Source of the DNA: Actinomycetota bacterium
GTDB lineage: Bacteria; Actinomycetota; Actinomycetes; S36-B12; CAIYMF01
Reading direction: 5' to 3'
Assembly (NCBI GenBank): GCA_026393115.1
Contig: JAPLAU010000013.1
Span: 21,799-85,798 of the forward strand
Length of the DNA: 64,000 nucleotides
Of this stretch, positions 8,254 through 16,599 are shown piece by piece. How positions within the stretch are numbered: the first letter of the stretch is position 1; every line of letters begins with the position of its first letter. A model generated the notes under the pieces. The model saw only the letters and a list, made by a program, of their open reading frames with translations, had not been told where the DNA came from and ran no database searches. The position numbers were made by a program, and so were the translations under genes.

Positions 8254-9423
8254 GTGCGCGTCATGATCGCTCCTGACTCCTTCACCGGAACTCTGTCGGC
8301 TGTGGAAGCGGCGGGCGCGATGGCCGACGGATGGCTTCGACGGTGCCCCGATGACGTCATTGTTCAGGTGCCGCTCTCCGACGGCGGCCCGGGATTCGTT
8401 GATGTCATTGAAGCTTCACGCGGGGGACGGTTGATCGATGTCACCGTGACCGGACCGCTCGGTGAGCCGGTGGCCGCACAGTTCCTCTTGGTCGACACCA
8501 CGGCCTACATCGAGTCGGCGCAAGCAGTGGGCCTTCATCTGGTGCCGCGTGAGCAACGCGATCCGGGCCGCACGACCAGTGCGGGGATGGGTGACCTCGT
8601 GCGGGCTGCCGTTGATGCGGGGGCCGAGCGCATCATCGTGGGGCTCGGCGGATCGTCAGTGTGTGACGCCGGCGCTGGAATGCTGGTGCGGCTCGGAGCA
8701 ATCGCTCGTAATGCTGCCGGCGACGACGTTTCCAACGCCATGCTCGGTGGTGGTGGTGCGGTGGGAGTTGTGACGACCTTCGACCTCGAACCAGCGCGAC
8801 GGCTTGTCGACGGGGTCGACCTGATCGTTGCCTCCGATGTCGACAGCCCACTGCTCGGTGCGCGGGGTGCCGCCCACGGCTTCGGGGCCCAAAAGTTCGC
8901 TGACCCCAGTCGGGTGCTGCCCGTCGAGCTCGATGCGTTGGAGCAAGCGGTGGCCGCGGTGTCGGTTGCCGTGGGTCGGCGACCCGACGGTCGTGACCCG
9001 GCGGTTGCGCTGGGTGCCGGAGCGGCAGGGGGCTTGGGGTTCGCTCTCCTTGCTTTAGGTGGTACCCGGGTTCCTGGCATTGCCACGGTGCTCGAGCAGG
9101 TCGGCTTACGCGACCACATCGCGGCTGCTGACGTCGTGGTGACTGGCGAGGGCTCCTTCGACTGGCAATCCTTGCGGGGCAAAGTGGTCAGCGGAGTTGC
9201 AGCGGCAGCGCTGGAGCAGGGTAGGCCCGTGGTCGTTCTCGCCGGCAGGGTCGACGTTGGCCGTCGCGAGTATGCCGCCATCGGGGTGAGCGCCGCCTTC
9301 GGCGTGGTTGATCGCCCCCTCGATGTGGCGCAGATCAGCGGAGATTCGGCTGCCCCGATCAATCACGCGGGACTCCTCGCCGACCTCGCGGAGCGCGCTG
9401 CAGGTACCTGGGGCGGCGCTTGA
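8254..9423 (+). CDS. Glycerate kinase
   Basis: Phosphorylates D-glycerate with ATP; 389 aa, normal for the GckA/glycerate kinase type I family. Diagnostic segments: MIAPDSFTGTLSAVEAA at the N-terminus, VPLSDGGPGF, VGLGGSSVCDAGAGML, GARGAAHGFGAQK and TGEGSFDWQSLRGKV near the C-terminus. GTG at 8254 is chosen because the family begins directly at the VRVMIAPDSF block; longer readings would overlap nadA antisense. Cytosolic, glyoxylate/serine metabolism. Confidence 0.93.
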   Translation: MRVMIAPDSFTGTLSAVEAAGAMADGWLRRCPDDVIVQVPLSDGGPGFVDVIEASRGGRLIDVTVTGPLGEPVAAQFLLVDTTAYIESAQAVGLHLVPREQRDPGRTTSAGMGDLVRAAVDAGAERIIVGLGGSSVCDAGAGMLVRLGAIARNAAGDDVSNAMLGGGGAVGVVTTFDLEPARRLVDGVDLIVASDVDSPLLGARGAAHGFGAQKFADPSRVLPVELDALEQAVAAVSVAVGRRPDGRDPAVALGAGAAGGLGFALLALGGTRVPGIATVLEQVGLRDHIAAADVVVTGEGSFDWQSLRGKVVSGVAAAALEQGRPVVVLAGRVDVGRREYAAIGVSAAFGVVDRPLDVAQISGDSAAPINHAGLLADLAERAAGTWGGA

Positions 9424-9463
9424 GGGGTGCCGCGTGGCGCACATGGTGCCAGTCGGCCAAGCC

Positions 9464-9497
9464 GCCAGTACACTGGAAGCGCCAGTACACTGGAATA
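9464..9497. repeat. 17-nt tandem repeat with internal palindrome
   Basis: Two copies of GCCAGTACACTGGAAGC (second ends ATA) at 9464-9480 and 9481-9497. Each contains the inverted repeat CCAGT-AC-ACTGG, so each could bind a dimeric protein or simply be a slippage product. Lies in the 222-nt spacer between glycerate kinase and erpA. Confidence 0.6.
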
Positions 9498-9564
9498 GGC
9501 GTCGCTCGGACGACGTTGCGTCAGATGAACGTTTATCCATGACCACAGTTCGTCAAAGCAGACG

Positions 9565-9588
9565 TCACAACAGACATCACAACAGACA
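9565..9588. repeat. 12-nt tandem duplication before erpA
   Basis: TCACAACAGACA occurs twice in tandem (9565-9576, 9577-9588), about 58 nt before the erpA start, within its presumed leader. No function is visible. Confidence 0.55.
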
Positions 9589-9645
9589 TAGCCGAACGAC
9601 TTCGAATCGTCCGATCCGCACGCCACCCGAGCAGGAGATCATCTG

Positions 9646-10017
9646 ATGACCGCTGACACCACCAGCACCGACCTGACCAGCGCCCCCACCGCCGATGGCA
9701 TCGCGCTCACTGATGTCGCGTCGTCGAAGGTGCGCGCGCTGCTCGACCAGGAAGGTCGCGACGACCTGACCCTGCGAGTTGCCGTGCAGCCTGGTGGTTG
9801 CTCGGGGCTGCGCTACCAACTCTTCTTTGACGACCGCTCACTCGACGGTGATGTCGTCATGACCTTCGACGGCGTCGACGTTGTTACCGACCGGATGAGT
9901 GCCCCGTACCTCACGGGTGCGGTGATCGACTTCGTGGACACGATCGAGAAGCAGGGTTTCACCATCGACAACCCCAACGCCACGGGTTCGTGCGCGTGTG
10001 GTGACTCCTTCAACTAA
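9646..10017 (+). CDS. erpA: Iron-sulfur cluster insertion protein ErpA
   Basis: A-type Fe-S carrier of the HesB/IscA/ErpA family, 123 aa, handing clusters to apoproteins. The fold starts at IALTDVASSKVRALL. The three cluster cysteines are in QPGGCSGLRY and the C-terminal SCACGDSF (C-x-C-G). The first 18 residues are a Thr/Ser/Asp-rich extension. ATG at 9646 follows AGCAGGAGATCATC. Placement beside glycerate kinase and the PfkB kinase matches, from memory, the mycobacterial Rv2202c-Rv2205c order. Possible clients in this window include NadA and QcrA. Confidence 0.94.
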   Translation: MTADTTSTDLTSAPTADGIALTDVASSKVRALLDQEGRDDLTLRVAVQPGGCSGLRYQLFFDDRSLDGDVVMTFDGVDVVTDRMSAPYLTGAVIDFVDTIEKQGFTIDNPNATGSCACGDSFN

Positions 10018-10043
10018 AGCGACGCGTCAGTTCGAAGGCAGAG

Positions 10044-10074
10044 CTGACACAGTGCTCAGAACTGACACAGTGCT
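10044..10074. repeat. 18-nt period direct repeat
   Basis: CTGACACAGTGCT occurs at 10044-10056 and 10062-10074, in the 152-nt spacer between erpA and the PfkB kinase gene. Function not evident. Confidence 0.55.
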
Positions 10075-10169
10075 ATCGAAATCACGACCTGGCTTTGACT
10101 GGTCACAGCACACAACACGGCGCCCGATAACCTTGCACGGTCCTTGAACTACGGCCGTAGGAGTTTGTC

Positions 10170-11156
10170 GTGAAGATCGCTATCACCGGGTCAATTGCCA
10201 CTGACCACTTGATGCGTTTCCCCGGCCGTTTTGCCGACTCGCTGATCGCTGACCAACTCGACAAGGTGTCGTTGTCCTTCCTAGTCGACGATCTCGAGAT
10301 TCGTCGCGGGGGAGTGGCGCCCAACATCGCATTCGGAATGGGCTGCCTTGGCCTACGGCCGATCCTCGTCGGAGCCGTCGGACCTGACTTTGCCGATTAC
10401 CGCTCGTGGCTTGAGCGCCATGGAGTCGACACCGAATCGGTGCACGTCAGCGAAGTGCGGCACACCGCGCGTTTCATTTGCACGACTGACTCCGAGCAGA
10501 ACCAAATCGCTTCGTTCTACCCAGGCGCGATGAGCGAGGCCCGTGAAATCGAACTCGCGCCACTGGCCGAGCGGGTGGGTGGCCTTGATCTCGTACTCAT
10601 TGGAGCCAACGATCCTGACGCGATGGTGCGGCACACCGAAGAGTGTCGATTCCGCGGGTTCCCCTTTGCAGCCGATCCGTCCCAGCAGTTGGCACGGATG
10701 GAGGGTCCGCAGATCCGGGAGTTGATTGAAGGCGCGGCTTACCTGTTCACCAACGAGTACGAGTCAGCCTTGATTGCGCAAAAGACGGGCTGGTCCTCCG
10801 CCGAGGTGCTCGATCGTGTGGGGGTGCAGATCACCACCCTCGGCAAGAATGGAGCTCGCATCGACCAGCACGGTGCTCAGTCGCTGCATGTGACCTGCCC
10901 TGAAGAGGAGCGCAAGGCTGATCCGACCGGAGTGGGCGACGCGTTCCGGGCAGGCTTCTTGGCCGGAATTGCATGGGGGCTCACGCACGAACGCTCCGCG
11001 CAGGTGGGCTCGATGCTGGCAACGTACGTCATCGAGACAGTCGGTACTCAGGAATATCAACTGGCGCAGCAGCACTTCCTGACGCGACTGGCCGACGCCT
11101 ACGGCTCGGAGGCTGCCGCTGACGTAGCGCCGCATCTGGCTGGCCCCCAGCAGTAA
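10170..11156 (+). CDS. PfkB-family carbohydrate/nucleoside kinase
   Basis: Ribokinase/PfkB sugar kinase, 328 aa. Motif 1 is RRGGVAPNIAFGMGCLG (near residue 45) and the catalytic motif 2 is DPTGVGDAFRAGFLAG (near 250), with Asp as base. Residues NEYESALIAQKTGW and TLGKNGARI are typical. Sequence and position resemble mycobacterial Rv2202c, characterised as adenosine kinase; assigning adenosine as substrate here is inference. GTG at 10170 follows TAGGAG at good spacing. Aat follows after 8 nt, so the two are probably one operon. Confidence 0.88.
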   Translation: MKIAITGSIATDHLMRFPGRFADSLIADQLDKVSLSFLVDDLEIRRGGVAPNIAFGMGCLGLRPILVGAVGPDFADYRSWLERHGVDTESVHVSEVRHTARFICTTDSEQNQIASFYPGAMSEAREIELAPLAERVGGLDLVLIGANDPDAMVRHTEECRFRGFPFAADPSQQLARMEGPQIRELIEGAAYLFTNEYESALIAQKTGWSSAEVLDRVGVQITTLGKNGARIDQHGAQSLHVTCPEEERKADPTGVGDAFRAGFLAGIAWGLTHERSAQVGSMLATYVIETVGTQEYQLAQQHFLTRLADAYGSEAAADVAPHLAGPQQ

Positions 11157-11164
11157 GCCCTGTC

Positions 11165-11833
11165 ATGCAGCCCCTAGGTCCGTCGCGGTGGATGCTGCCC
11201 GATCCAAGGGAGGCGCCCGATGGTGAGGAAGTTATCGGGGTGGGAGCCGATCTTGAGCCTGAGACCCTCGTTGACGCCTACAGCCGGGGGCTGTTCCCGA
11301 TGCCGACTGAACCGGGTGGACCTATTGGCTGGTGGTCACCCGATCCCCGCGGAATCTTGCCACTTGATCAATTGCGAGTGACGCGATCCCTGGCCAAGTC
11401 GTATCGTCGTTATCGCACCACCGTTGACGTTGCGTTCGACGAGGTCGTGCGTGAGTGCGGTGATCCCACTAGGCCACTTGGCTGGATCGATCAGCCGATT
11501 CGCGATGCGTATGGGCGCTTGCATCGGATGGGCTGGGCGCATTCAGTGGAAGTGTGGGAGGGCGATCAACTCGTCGGCGGCCTCTACGGCATTGAGGTCG
11601 GCGGACTGTTCGCCGGAGAGTCGATGTTCCACCACGCCCGCGACGCATCCAAGGTCGCGCTCGTGCGCCTGGTCACCGAATTGCGCACCGGGGTGCCGCA
11701 GGAGGGTCGACTCCTCGACGTGCAATGGCGCTCGGACCATCTGGCAAGCCTCGGAGTGATCGAGATTCGGCGACACGAGTACCTGTTGCGCGTCGCGCGC
11801 GCTGTCGAGTTGGCACCTGCCCTCGGTGGATAG
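11165..11833 (+). CDS. aat: Leucyl/phenylalanyl-tRNA--protein transferase
   Basis: Adds Leu or Phe to N-terminal Arg/Lys of proteins, creating N-degrons for ClpS/ClpAP. 222 aa, typical length. Family blocks: VGADLEPETLVDAYSRGLFPM, GWWSPDPRGILPL, HSVEVWEGDQLVGGLYG and GGLFAGESMFH. ATG at 11165. No clpS or clpA is nearby. Confidence 0.95.
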   Translation: MQPLGPSRWMLPDPREAPDGEEVIGVGADLEPETLVDAYSRGLFPMPTEPGGPIGWWSPDPRGILPLDQLRVTRSLAKSYRRYRTTVDVAFDEVVRECGDPTRPLGWIDQPIRDAYGRLHRMGWAHSVEVWEGDQLVGGLYGIEVGGLFAGESMFHHARDASKVALVRLVTELRTGVPQEGRLLDVQWRSDHLASLGVIEIRRHEYLLRVARAVELAPALGG

Positions 11834-11839
11834 TCGCGG

Positions 11840-11863
11840 CTCACCGGCTCACCGGCTCACCGG
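11840..11863. repeat. 8-nt triplicated repeat
   Basis: CTCACCGG three times in tandem directly after the aat stop codon. It lies in the same short spacer as the 14-nt array at 11931-12009. No function visible. Confidence 0.6.
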
Positions 11864-11930
11864 CGCATGTCGCCGAGGGAACTGCGGCGTGAGAGGAAGC
11901 AGTGGGTGCGGTGTAGGCGATAGTCCCTAC

Positions 11931-12009
11931 TACTCGAGCCCTATTACTCGAGCCCTATTACTCGAGCCCTATTACTCGAGCCCTACTGCTCGAGCCCTAC
12001 TACTCGAGC
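11931..12009. repeat. 14-nt tandem array with CTCGAG core across a stop codon
   Basis: Five full copies plus one partial of TACTCGAGCCCTAT (variants TACTCGAGCCCTAC and TGCTCGAGCCCTAC) at 11931, 11945, 11959, 11973, 11987 and 12001. On the minus strand each unit reads CTCGAGTAATAGGG or a close variant. The first such unit supplies the last two codons (Leu-Glu) and the TAG stop of the cysteine desulfurase/TusA gene. There are no unique spacers, so this is not a CRISPR array. Confidence 0.85.
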
Positions 12010-13445
12010 GGAGTGCGCACGAGGTAGGCCAGTCCTTCTCCGCCGTCGCGAGGTGGACGTGTGCCGAGGTACTCCGCGCCGCGAAGCCGGCACCACGCTG
12101 GAATGTCGGTCTCGGCCGCGGGGTCGGAGGCCATCACAGCGACGACAGTTCCGGGTGGACGCGCAAACACCGCGCGAGCCAAAGCAATGACAGGTGCCGG
12201 GCACCGATTGCCTCGTTCGTCGTACCACGCTTGAGGTTCTGCCCAGTCGTCCATAGCGCCATCTTGCACCGTGGGATGTGGCGGGGCCACGCCACCGCCT
12301 ACGGTCGCAACGGGCTCCGCTTGGCGCAACGCGGCAAGCGCCGGTGGAAACTGCGTGAGGAACAGTTCAATGGCGTCGTCGGGGCAACCCAGTGGAAGGC
12401 AGAGGCGCACGTTTCCGCCGGTCAGGACCCCCATGGCGGCGAGCACGTGACTCGGCTCTCCCGAATCGCTCGCGCAGGCCGAACCGCTGCCGACGCTGAC
12501 TCCTCGTTCATCAAGGGTCCGCACAAGTGACTCACCGCCAACGTAGAGCGCCGAGAGGGTGAGCGCGTGAGGAAGTCGGCGATCAGGATCGCCAGCGACG
12601 ACCACGTCTGCAACGTGGCGCTGAACATGGTCGCGAATGCGGGCGATCTGCCCCCACGCCCGGTCTGACTCGACTGCCCGCTCAGCTTCGGCGGCCTCGA
12701 GTGCACTCGCCGCGGCCACGATGAGTGCGACGGGCTGCTCATTGGCAATCGCTGGTTCGGACAATCGCCACGGGGATCCAGCAGCGACCATCAGCACTCC
12801 GGTGCCTCGGGGGCCGCCCCAGGACACCGCGTCTGCAGCGAGCACCGACCAGCCGCCCGGAATGGAAATGCGGCCGGCGCTTGCGGTGGCATCGAGCAGC
12901 GTCGGCACTCCGGCAGTCGAGAGCTGTTCAAGAATTGGTTCGACATCCTGCAGGGTTCCAACCTCTCCGTTGGCCAATTGCAGACATACCACCGTTGGCC
13001 CCGAACCCAGCGCTGCTTCGAGCAGCGCCGCGGCATCGATATGACCTAGGGCATCGACTCCGACGGTGATGGTCGGATGCCCCTGACTGCGCCACCACCG
13101 AGCAACTCGCAGAGTGGCCGAGTGATCAATGGCAGTCACGACCAAGGTTGCGGTGGCTTCGGGAGTGCTCACTCCCGCGAGTAGTCCGGCGAGTCCGTCG
13201 GCGAGTGCATGCCCCCCACCTGGTCGGATCAGTACAGTCGCGGGGGTGATCGGAGCCAATCGGCTGGCCAACGAATCGTGTGCTGCGGAAAGGAGGTCAC
13301 TGGCTCTCCGCGACTGCGAGGAGGCCCCGCTCGGATCGCTCCATCCGGCACTACCGCAGAGCGTCAGACTGTGCATTGCCGCGGGGCTAAGCGGCCCCCC
13401 ACGCGAGGTGTCGAGCAGGCACTGAACGTCCTTCGACATAGACAC
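12000..13445 (-). CDS. Cysteine desulfurase-like/TusA fusion protein
   Basis: 481-aa two-domain protein. Residues 1-380 are an aminotransferase class V fold like IscS/NifS: AIDHSATLR, LANGEVGTLQDV, DATASAGR, and the loop SVGSGSACASDSGEPSHVL with the persulfide Cys. The C-terminal ~75 residues form a TusA-like sulfurtransferase domain (WYDERGNRCPAPVIALAR, with the sulfur-carrying Cys). The usual PLP lysine motif (SxHKxxGPxG) is replaced by VSWGGPRGTG, so no Schiff-base lysine is visible at the expected place. Divergent from ctaC. Sulfur relay is the expected role of both folds, but desulfurase activity is doubtful. The stop lies in the 14-nt tandem array. Confidence 0.8.
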   Translation of the reverse strand: MSMSKDVQCLLDTSRGGPLSPAAMHSLTLCGSAGWSDPSGASSQSRRASDLLSAAHDSLASRLAPITPATVLIRPGGGHALADGLAGLLAGVSTPEATATLVVTAIDHSATLRVARWWRSQGHPTITVGVDALGHIDAAALLEAALGSGPTVVCLQLANGEVGTLQDVEPILEQLSTAGVPTLLDATASAGRISIPGGWSVLAADAVSWGGPRGTGVLMVAAGSPWRLSEPAIANEQPVALIVAAASALEAAEAERAVESDRAWGQIARIRDHVQRHVADVVVAGDPDRRLPHALTLSALYVGGESLVRTLDERGVSVGSGSACASDSGEPSHVLAAMGVLTGGNVRLCLPLGCPDDAIELFLTQFPPALAALRQAEPVATVGGGVAPPHPTVQDGAMDDWAEPQAWYDERGNRCPAPVIALARAVFARPPGTVVAVMASDPAAETDIPAWCRLRGAEYLGTRPPRDGGEGLAYLVRTPLE

Positions 13446-13550
13446 GACGCTACCCCTACCCGAGGCTCCCTGAACGGGAGGTTCTGCGCTAGTGTCTGAC
13501 CCGTGCCGGACCGCACTCGCGGACCACTGACCGCCCCTGAGGACATGCGC

Positions 13551-14396
13551 GTGAGCACCCCCTCCGTTGATCGGCAGACGCGTCCAGCATCAGGGCGCCT
13601 GCGTCCCCGTCGAGTTGTCGGCCTCGCCGGTGCTTTGGCACTGGTAGCACTGGTGGCAACCGGCTGTTCGCAGTCGGAAATTGAAGCCTGGCAGCGCGGC
13701 GGATTCCCCGCGCCCGCTACCGAGCAGGCGCCGATCATCTTGCAACAGTGGCAGTTGTCGTGGGTTGCGGCTCTGATCGTCGGCGCCCTTGTGTGGGGCC
13801 TGATCATCATCGCGATCATCGCGTTCCGCCGTCGTGGCAACGAGGTGCCTGAGCAGACCAAGTACAACCTGCCCATCGAGATGCTCTACACGGTCGCTCC
13901 GCTGATCATGATCATGACGATGTTCTACTTCACAGCCCGTGATCAGGCTGAGATTCAGAAGGTCACCAACGACCAGGCGCTCACTGTCAATGTTGTGGGT
14001 TTCAAGTGGAATTGGGCCTTCAATTACATCGATCAGGGCGCGTACTCGATCGGAACCCCTGAGCACCGTTCTGAACTTGTTCTTCCGGTTGACGAAAAAG
14101 TGAAGTTCGAACTGACCTCGCCGGACGTGATCCACTCCTTCTGGATTCCCTCGTTCCTCTACAAGATGGACGTTTTCCCCGGCCGCAAGAACGTTTTTGA
14201 GGTCACGCCTAACAAGATTGGCGTCTACGCAGGTCGTTGCGCCGAACTCTGTGGGGTTGACCATTCGCAGATGCTCTTCACAGTCCGGGTAGTGCCCAAG
14301 GCTGAATTTGAAGCATGGATCGCCTCACTCAAGGCGAAGGGGCAGAGCGGGATGATTGAAACCGGCCGAACCAACGATGCGGGAGCGACGGAATGA
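13551..14396 (+). CDS. ctaC: Cytochrome c oxidase subunit II
   Basis: CuA-bearing subunit of the aa3 terminal oxidase. It is a lipoprotein (lipobox LVATGC), with two transmembrane helices (about residues 65-90 and 105-125). The periplasmic cupredoxin domain includes GFKWNWAF and the CuA ligands in [17 protein letters not shown] at 13551 is preferred because GAGG sits eight bases before it; in-frame starts at 13545 (ATG) and 13503 (GTG) are alternatives. Overlaps ctaD by 4 nt. The partner complex is the QcrCAB cytochrome bcc encoded at 19.5-23.1 kb. Confidence 0.95.
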   Translation: MSTPSVDRQTRPASGRLRPRRVVGLAGALALVALVATGCSQSEIEAWQRGGFPAPATEQAPIILQQWQLSWVAALIVGALVWGLIIIAIIAFRRRGNEVPEQTKYNLPIEMLYTVAPLIMIMTMFYFTARDQAEIQKVTNDQALTVNVVGFKWNWAFNYIDQGAYSIGTPEHRSELVLPVDEKVKFELTSPDVIHSFWIPSFLYKMDVFPGRKNVFEVTPNKIGVYAGRCAELCGVDHSQMLFTVRVVPKAEFEAWIASLKAKGQSGMIETGRTNDAGATE

Positions 14397-16105
14397 CAAC
14401 CCTCGGCGATCGTCCCACCATCACTACGGTGGCAGAGCCCGCACCGCGCGCACCACGTCAACAGCGTTTCGGACGCACCTTCGTCAAGTGGGTCACGAGC
14501 ACTGACCACAAGACGATCGCGTACATGTACTTCATCACGTCCTTCATCTTCTTCATGATCGGTGGCTCAATGGCCATGCTGATTCGTGCTGAGCTTGCTC
14601 AGCCCGGTCAGCAGGTTCTCACCAATGAGCAGTACAACCAGTTGTTTACGATGCATGGCTCAATCCTGCTGCTGCTCTTTGCCACCCCGTTGTTCGTGGC
14701 CTTTGCCAACGCGGTCATGCCGCTTCAGATCGGTGCCCCCGATGTGGCCTTCCCCCGTTTGAACATGGTGGGTTACTGGCTCTATGTGCTCGGTGGCATC
14801 ACGGTCATGATCAGTTTCGTCACCCCTGGCGGAGCGGCTTCATTCGGCTGGTTCCTCTATGCGCCGTTATCGAACGCGGTCAATACCCCTCAGGTCGGAG
14901 CTGACCTGTGGATCATGGGCTTCGCAATGGGTGGTGTCGGCACGATTCTCGGTGGCGTCAACTTCATCACGACCATCTACTGCATGCGCGCACCGGGCAT
15001 GACGATGTTCCGGATGCCGATCTTCACGTGGACCGTCCTGCTCACCAGCGTCCTAGTGCTCATGGCCTTCCCGGTGCTTGCCGCGGCGCTCGTGGTTCTG
15101 GAGGTTGACCGCAAATTCGGGTCCCTTGTCTTCGAGGCGTCCAATGGGGGCGCACTGCTCTGGCAGCACCTGTTCTGGTTCTTCGGTCACCCTGAGGTCT
15201 ACATTTTGGCGCTTCCGTTCTTCGGCGTCGCCAGCGAAATCCTTCCGGTGTTCAGTCGCAAGCCCATCTTTGGCTACAAAGGTTTGGTCTTCGCCACCAT
15301 TGCGATCGCGGGCCTATCTGTGGCTGTCTGGGCCCACCACATGTACGTCACCGGTGCGGTGAACTTGCCGTTCTTTGCCTTCATGACGATGTTGATTGCC
15401 GTGCCGACTGGCGTGAAGTTCTTCAACTGGATTGGCACGATGTGGCGGGGGAGTCTGACTTTCGACACTCCAATGCTGTGGACAATTGGATTCATGGTGA
15501 CCTTCCTGTTCGGTGGTCTCACCGGAATTCTGCTCGCTAACCCACCGATTGACTTTCAGGTGAGCGACTCATACTTCGTGGTCGCCCACTTCCACTACGT
15601 GGTGTTCGGCACGGTGGTATTCATGATGTTTGCGGGCTTCTACTTCTGGTGGCCTAAGTGGACCGGCCGGATGCTCGACGAGCGACTGGGCAAGTTGCAG
15701 TTCTGGCTTGTGTTCATCAGCTTCCAGGGCACCTTCCTGGTGCAGCACTGGCTGGGCGCTGAGGGAATGCCGCGACGTTACGCCGACTATGCCGAGTCCG
15801 ACGGATTTACCACGCTTAACCAGATTTCGACGGCGTTCTCCTTCGTGCTCGGTGCGTCGACACTGGTCTTCTTGTGGAACGTCTACAAGACCTGGCGGCA
15901 TGCGCCCCTGGTCACCGTTGACGACCCGTGGGGCTGGGGAGGTTCGTTGGAGTGGGCCACGAGTTGCCCGCCTCCGCGTCACAACTTCGTGAAGTTGCCT
16001 CCTATCCGCAGCGAGCGCCCTGCGTTCGATCTGCACCACCCCGAACTTGCCGGTCTTGATCACCCTGAGTTGGCGGCTGCGACCGAGCAGGCGAGTGGCG
16101 CATGA
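14393..16105 (+). CDS. ctaD: Cytochrome c oxidase subunit I
   Basis: Catalytic subunit with heme a and the heme a3-CuB centre, 570 aa, twelve predicted helices. Ligands seen: [15 protein letters not shown] (heme a), [16 protein letters not shown] (CuB His with the His-Tyr cross-link), [10 protein letters not shown] (two CuB His) and [11 protein letters not shown] (heme a3 and heme a). This is a class A type heme-copper oxidase. ATGA overlap with ctaC at the start and with ctaF at the end, giving a ctaC-ctaD-ctaF operon. Confidence 0.97.
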   Translation: MTTLGDRPTITTVAEPAPRAPRQQRFGRTFVKWVTSTDHKTIAYMYFITSFIFFMIGGSMAMLIRAELAQPGQQVLTNEQYNQLFTMHGSILLLLFATPLFVAFANAVMPLQIGAPDVAFPRLNMVGYWLYVLGGITVMISFVTPGGAASFGWFLYAPLSNAVNTPQVGADLWIMGFAMGGVGTILGGVNFITTIYCMRAPGMTMFRMPIFTWTVLLTSVLVLMAFPVLAAALVVLEVDRKFGSLVFEASNGGALLWQHLFWFFGHPEVYILALPFFGVASEILPVFSRKPIFGYKGLVFATIAIAGLSVAVWAHHMYVTGAVNLPFFAFMTMLIAVPTGVKFFNWIGTMWRGSLTFDTPMLWTIGFMVTFLFGGLTGILLANPPIDFQVSDSYFVVAHFHYVVFGTVVFMMFAGFYFWWPKWTGRMLDERLGKLQFWLVFISFQGTFLVQHWLGAEGMPRRYADYAESDGFTTLNQISTAFSFVLGASTLVFLWNVYKTWRHAPLVTVDDPWGWGGSLEWATSCPPPRHNFVKLPPIRSERPAFDLHHPELAGLDHPELAAATEQASGA

Positions 16106-16506
16106 AGATTGAAGGCTGGCTCTTCGCATGCGGCGCGTTCTTCTACGCGCTTGTTGCCACCGTCTACTGGCTCATCACCGGAGAAATCGTGGGAACGACC
16201 GCGCTGACCCTCACCGCTGGGTTGGCCGGCCTAGTGGGCTTCTATACGCTCTTCACCGGCAAGCGAGTGGGAGTTCGTCCCGAAGATCGCTTCGACGCCG
16301 AAATCAGCGAAGCCGACCCCGACTACGGGTTCTTCAGCCCCCACTCGTGGTGGCCGCTCGTGGTGGGTCTGGGTGCTATGGCAACTGCTCTGGGCGTTGC
16401 ATTCCTTACCTGGTGGTTGATCCTGTTCGGGTTCTGCACGCTGGTGTTCGCAGCAATCGGCATGGTGTTCGAGTACCTGCGTCCGCCGTACGTCGACGTC
16501 GACTAG
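16102..16506 (+). CDS. ctaF: Cytochrome c oxidase subunit IV (actinobacterial)
   Basis: Small accessory subunit found in the actinobacterial bcc-aa3 supercomplex, 134 aa, four transmembrane helices. It starts [15 protein letters not shown], with the loop [23 protein letters not shown] between helices 2 and 3, both hallmarks of the family. Translationally coupled to ctaD by a 4-nt overlap; last gene of the operon. Confidence 0.94.
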   Translation: MKIEGWLFACGAFFYALVATVYWLITGEIVGTTALTLTAGLAGLVGFYTLFTGKRVGVRPEDRFDAEISEADPDYGFFSPHSWWPLVVGLGAMATALGVAFLTWWLILFGFCTLVFAAIGMVFEYLRPPYVDVD

Positions 16507-16527
16507 TACACGTGCCTCTCCTCACAA

Positions 16528-16571
16528 CCCCCTGAACGCCATCGGGGGCACCCAAGCGCGCTCCTAGCGCG
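16528..16571. terminator. Possible terminator between convergent genes
   Basis: Two hairpins lie between the stops of ctaF and the MalY-like gene: CCCCC/GGGGG (16528-16532 with 16544-16548) and CGCGCT-CCT-AGCGCG (16557-16571). Neither has a U-tract, so the call rests on position and stem only. Confidence 0.3.
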
Positions 16572-16599
16572 TTCACACGCCCCAAGGGCAGCCATGTGA

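Noticed and set aside
8535..9362. 275-aa open frame on the minus strand
   Set aside because: Antisense to glycerate kinase; Ser/Thr/Pro-rich low-complexity composition typical of high-GC shadow frames.
11931..12009. Possible CRISPR array
   Set aside because: Units are 14 nt, contiguous, with no unique spacers and no cas genes nearby; it is a simple tandem repeat.
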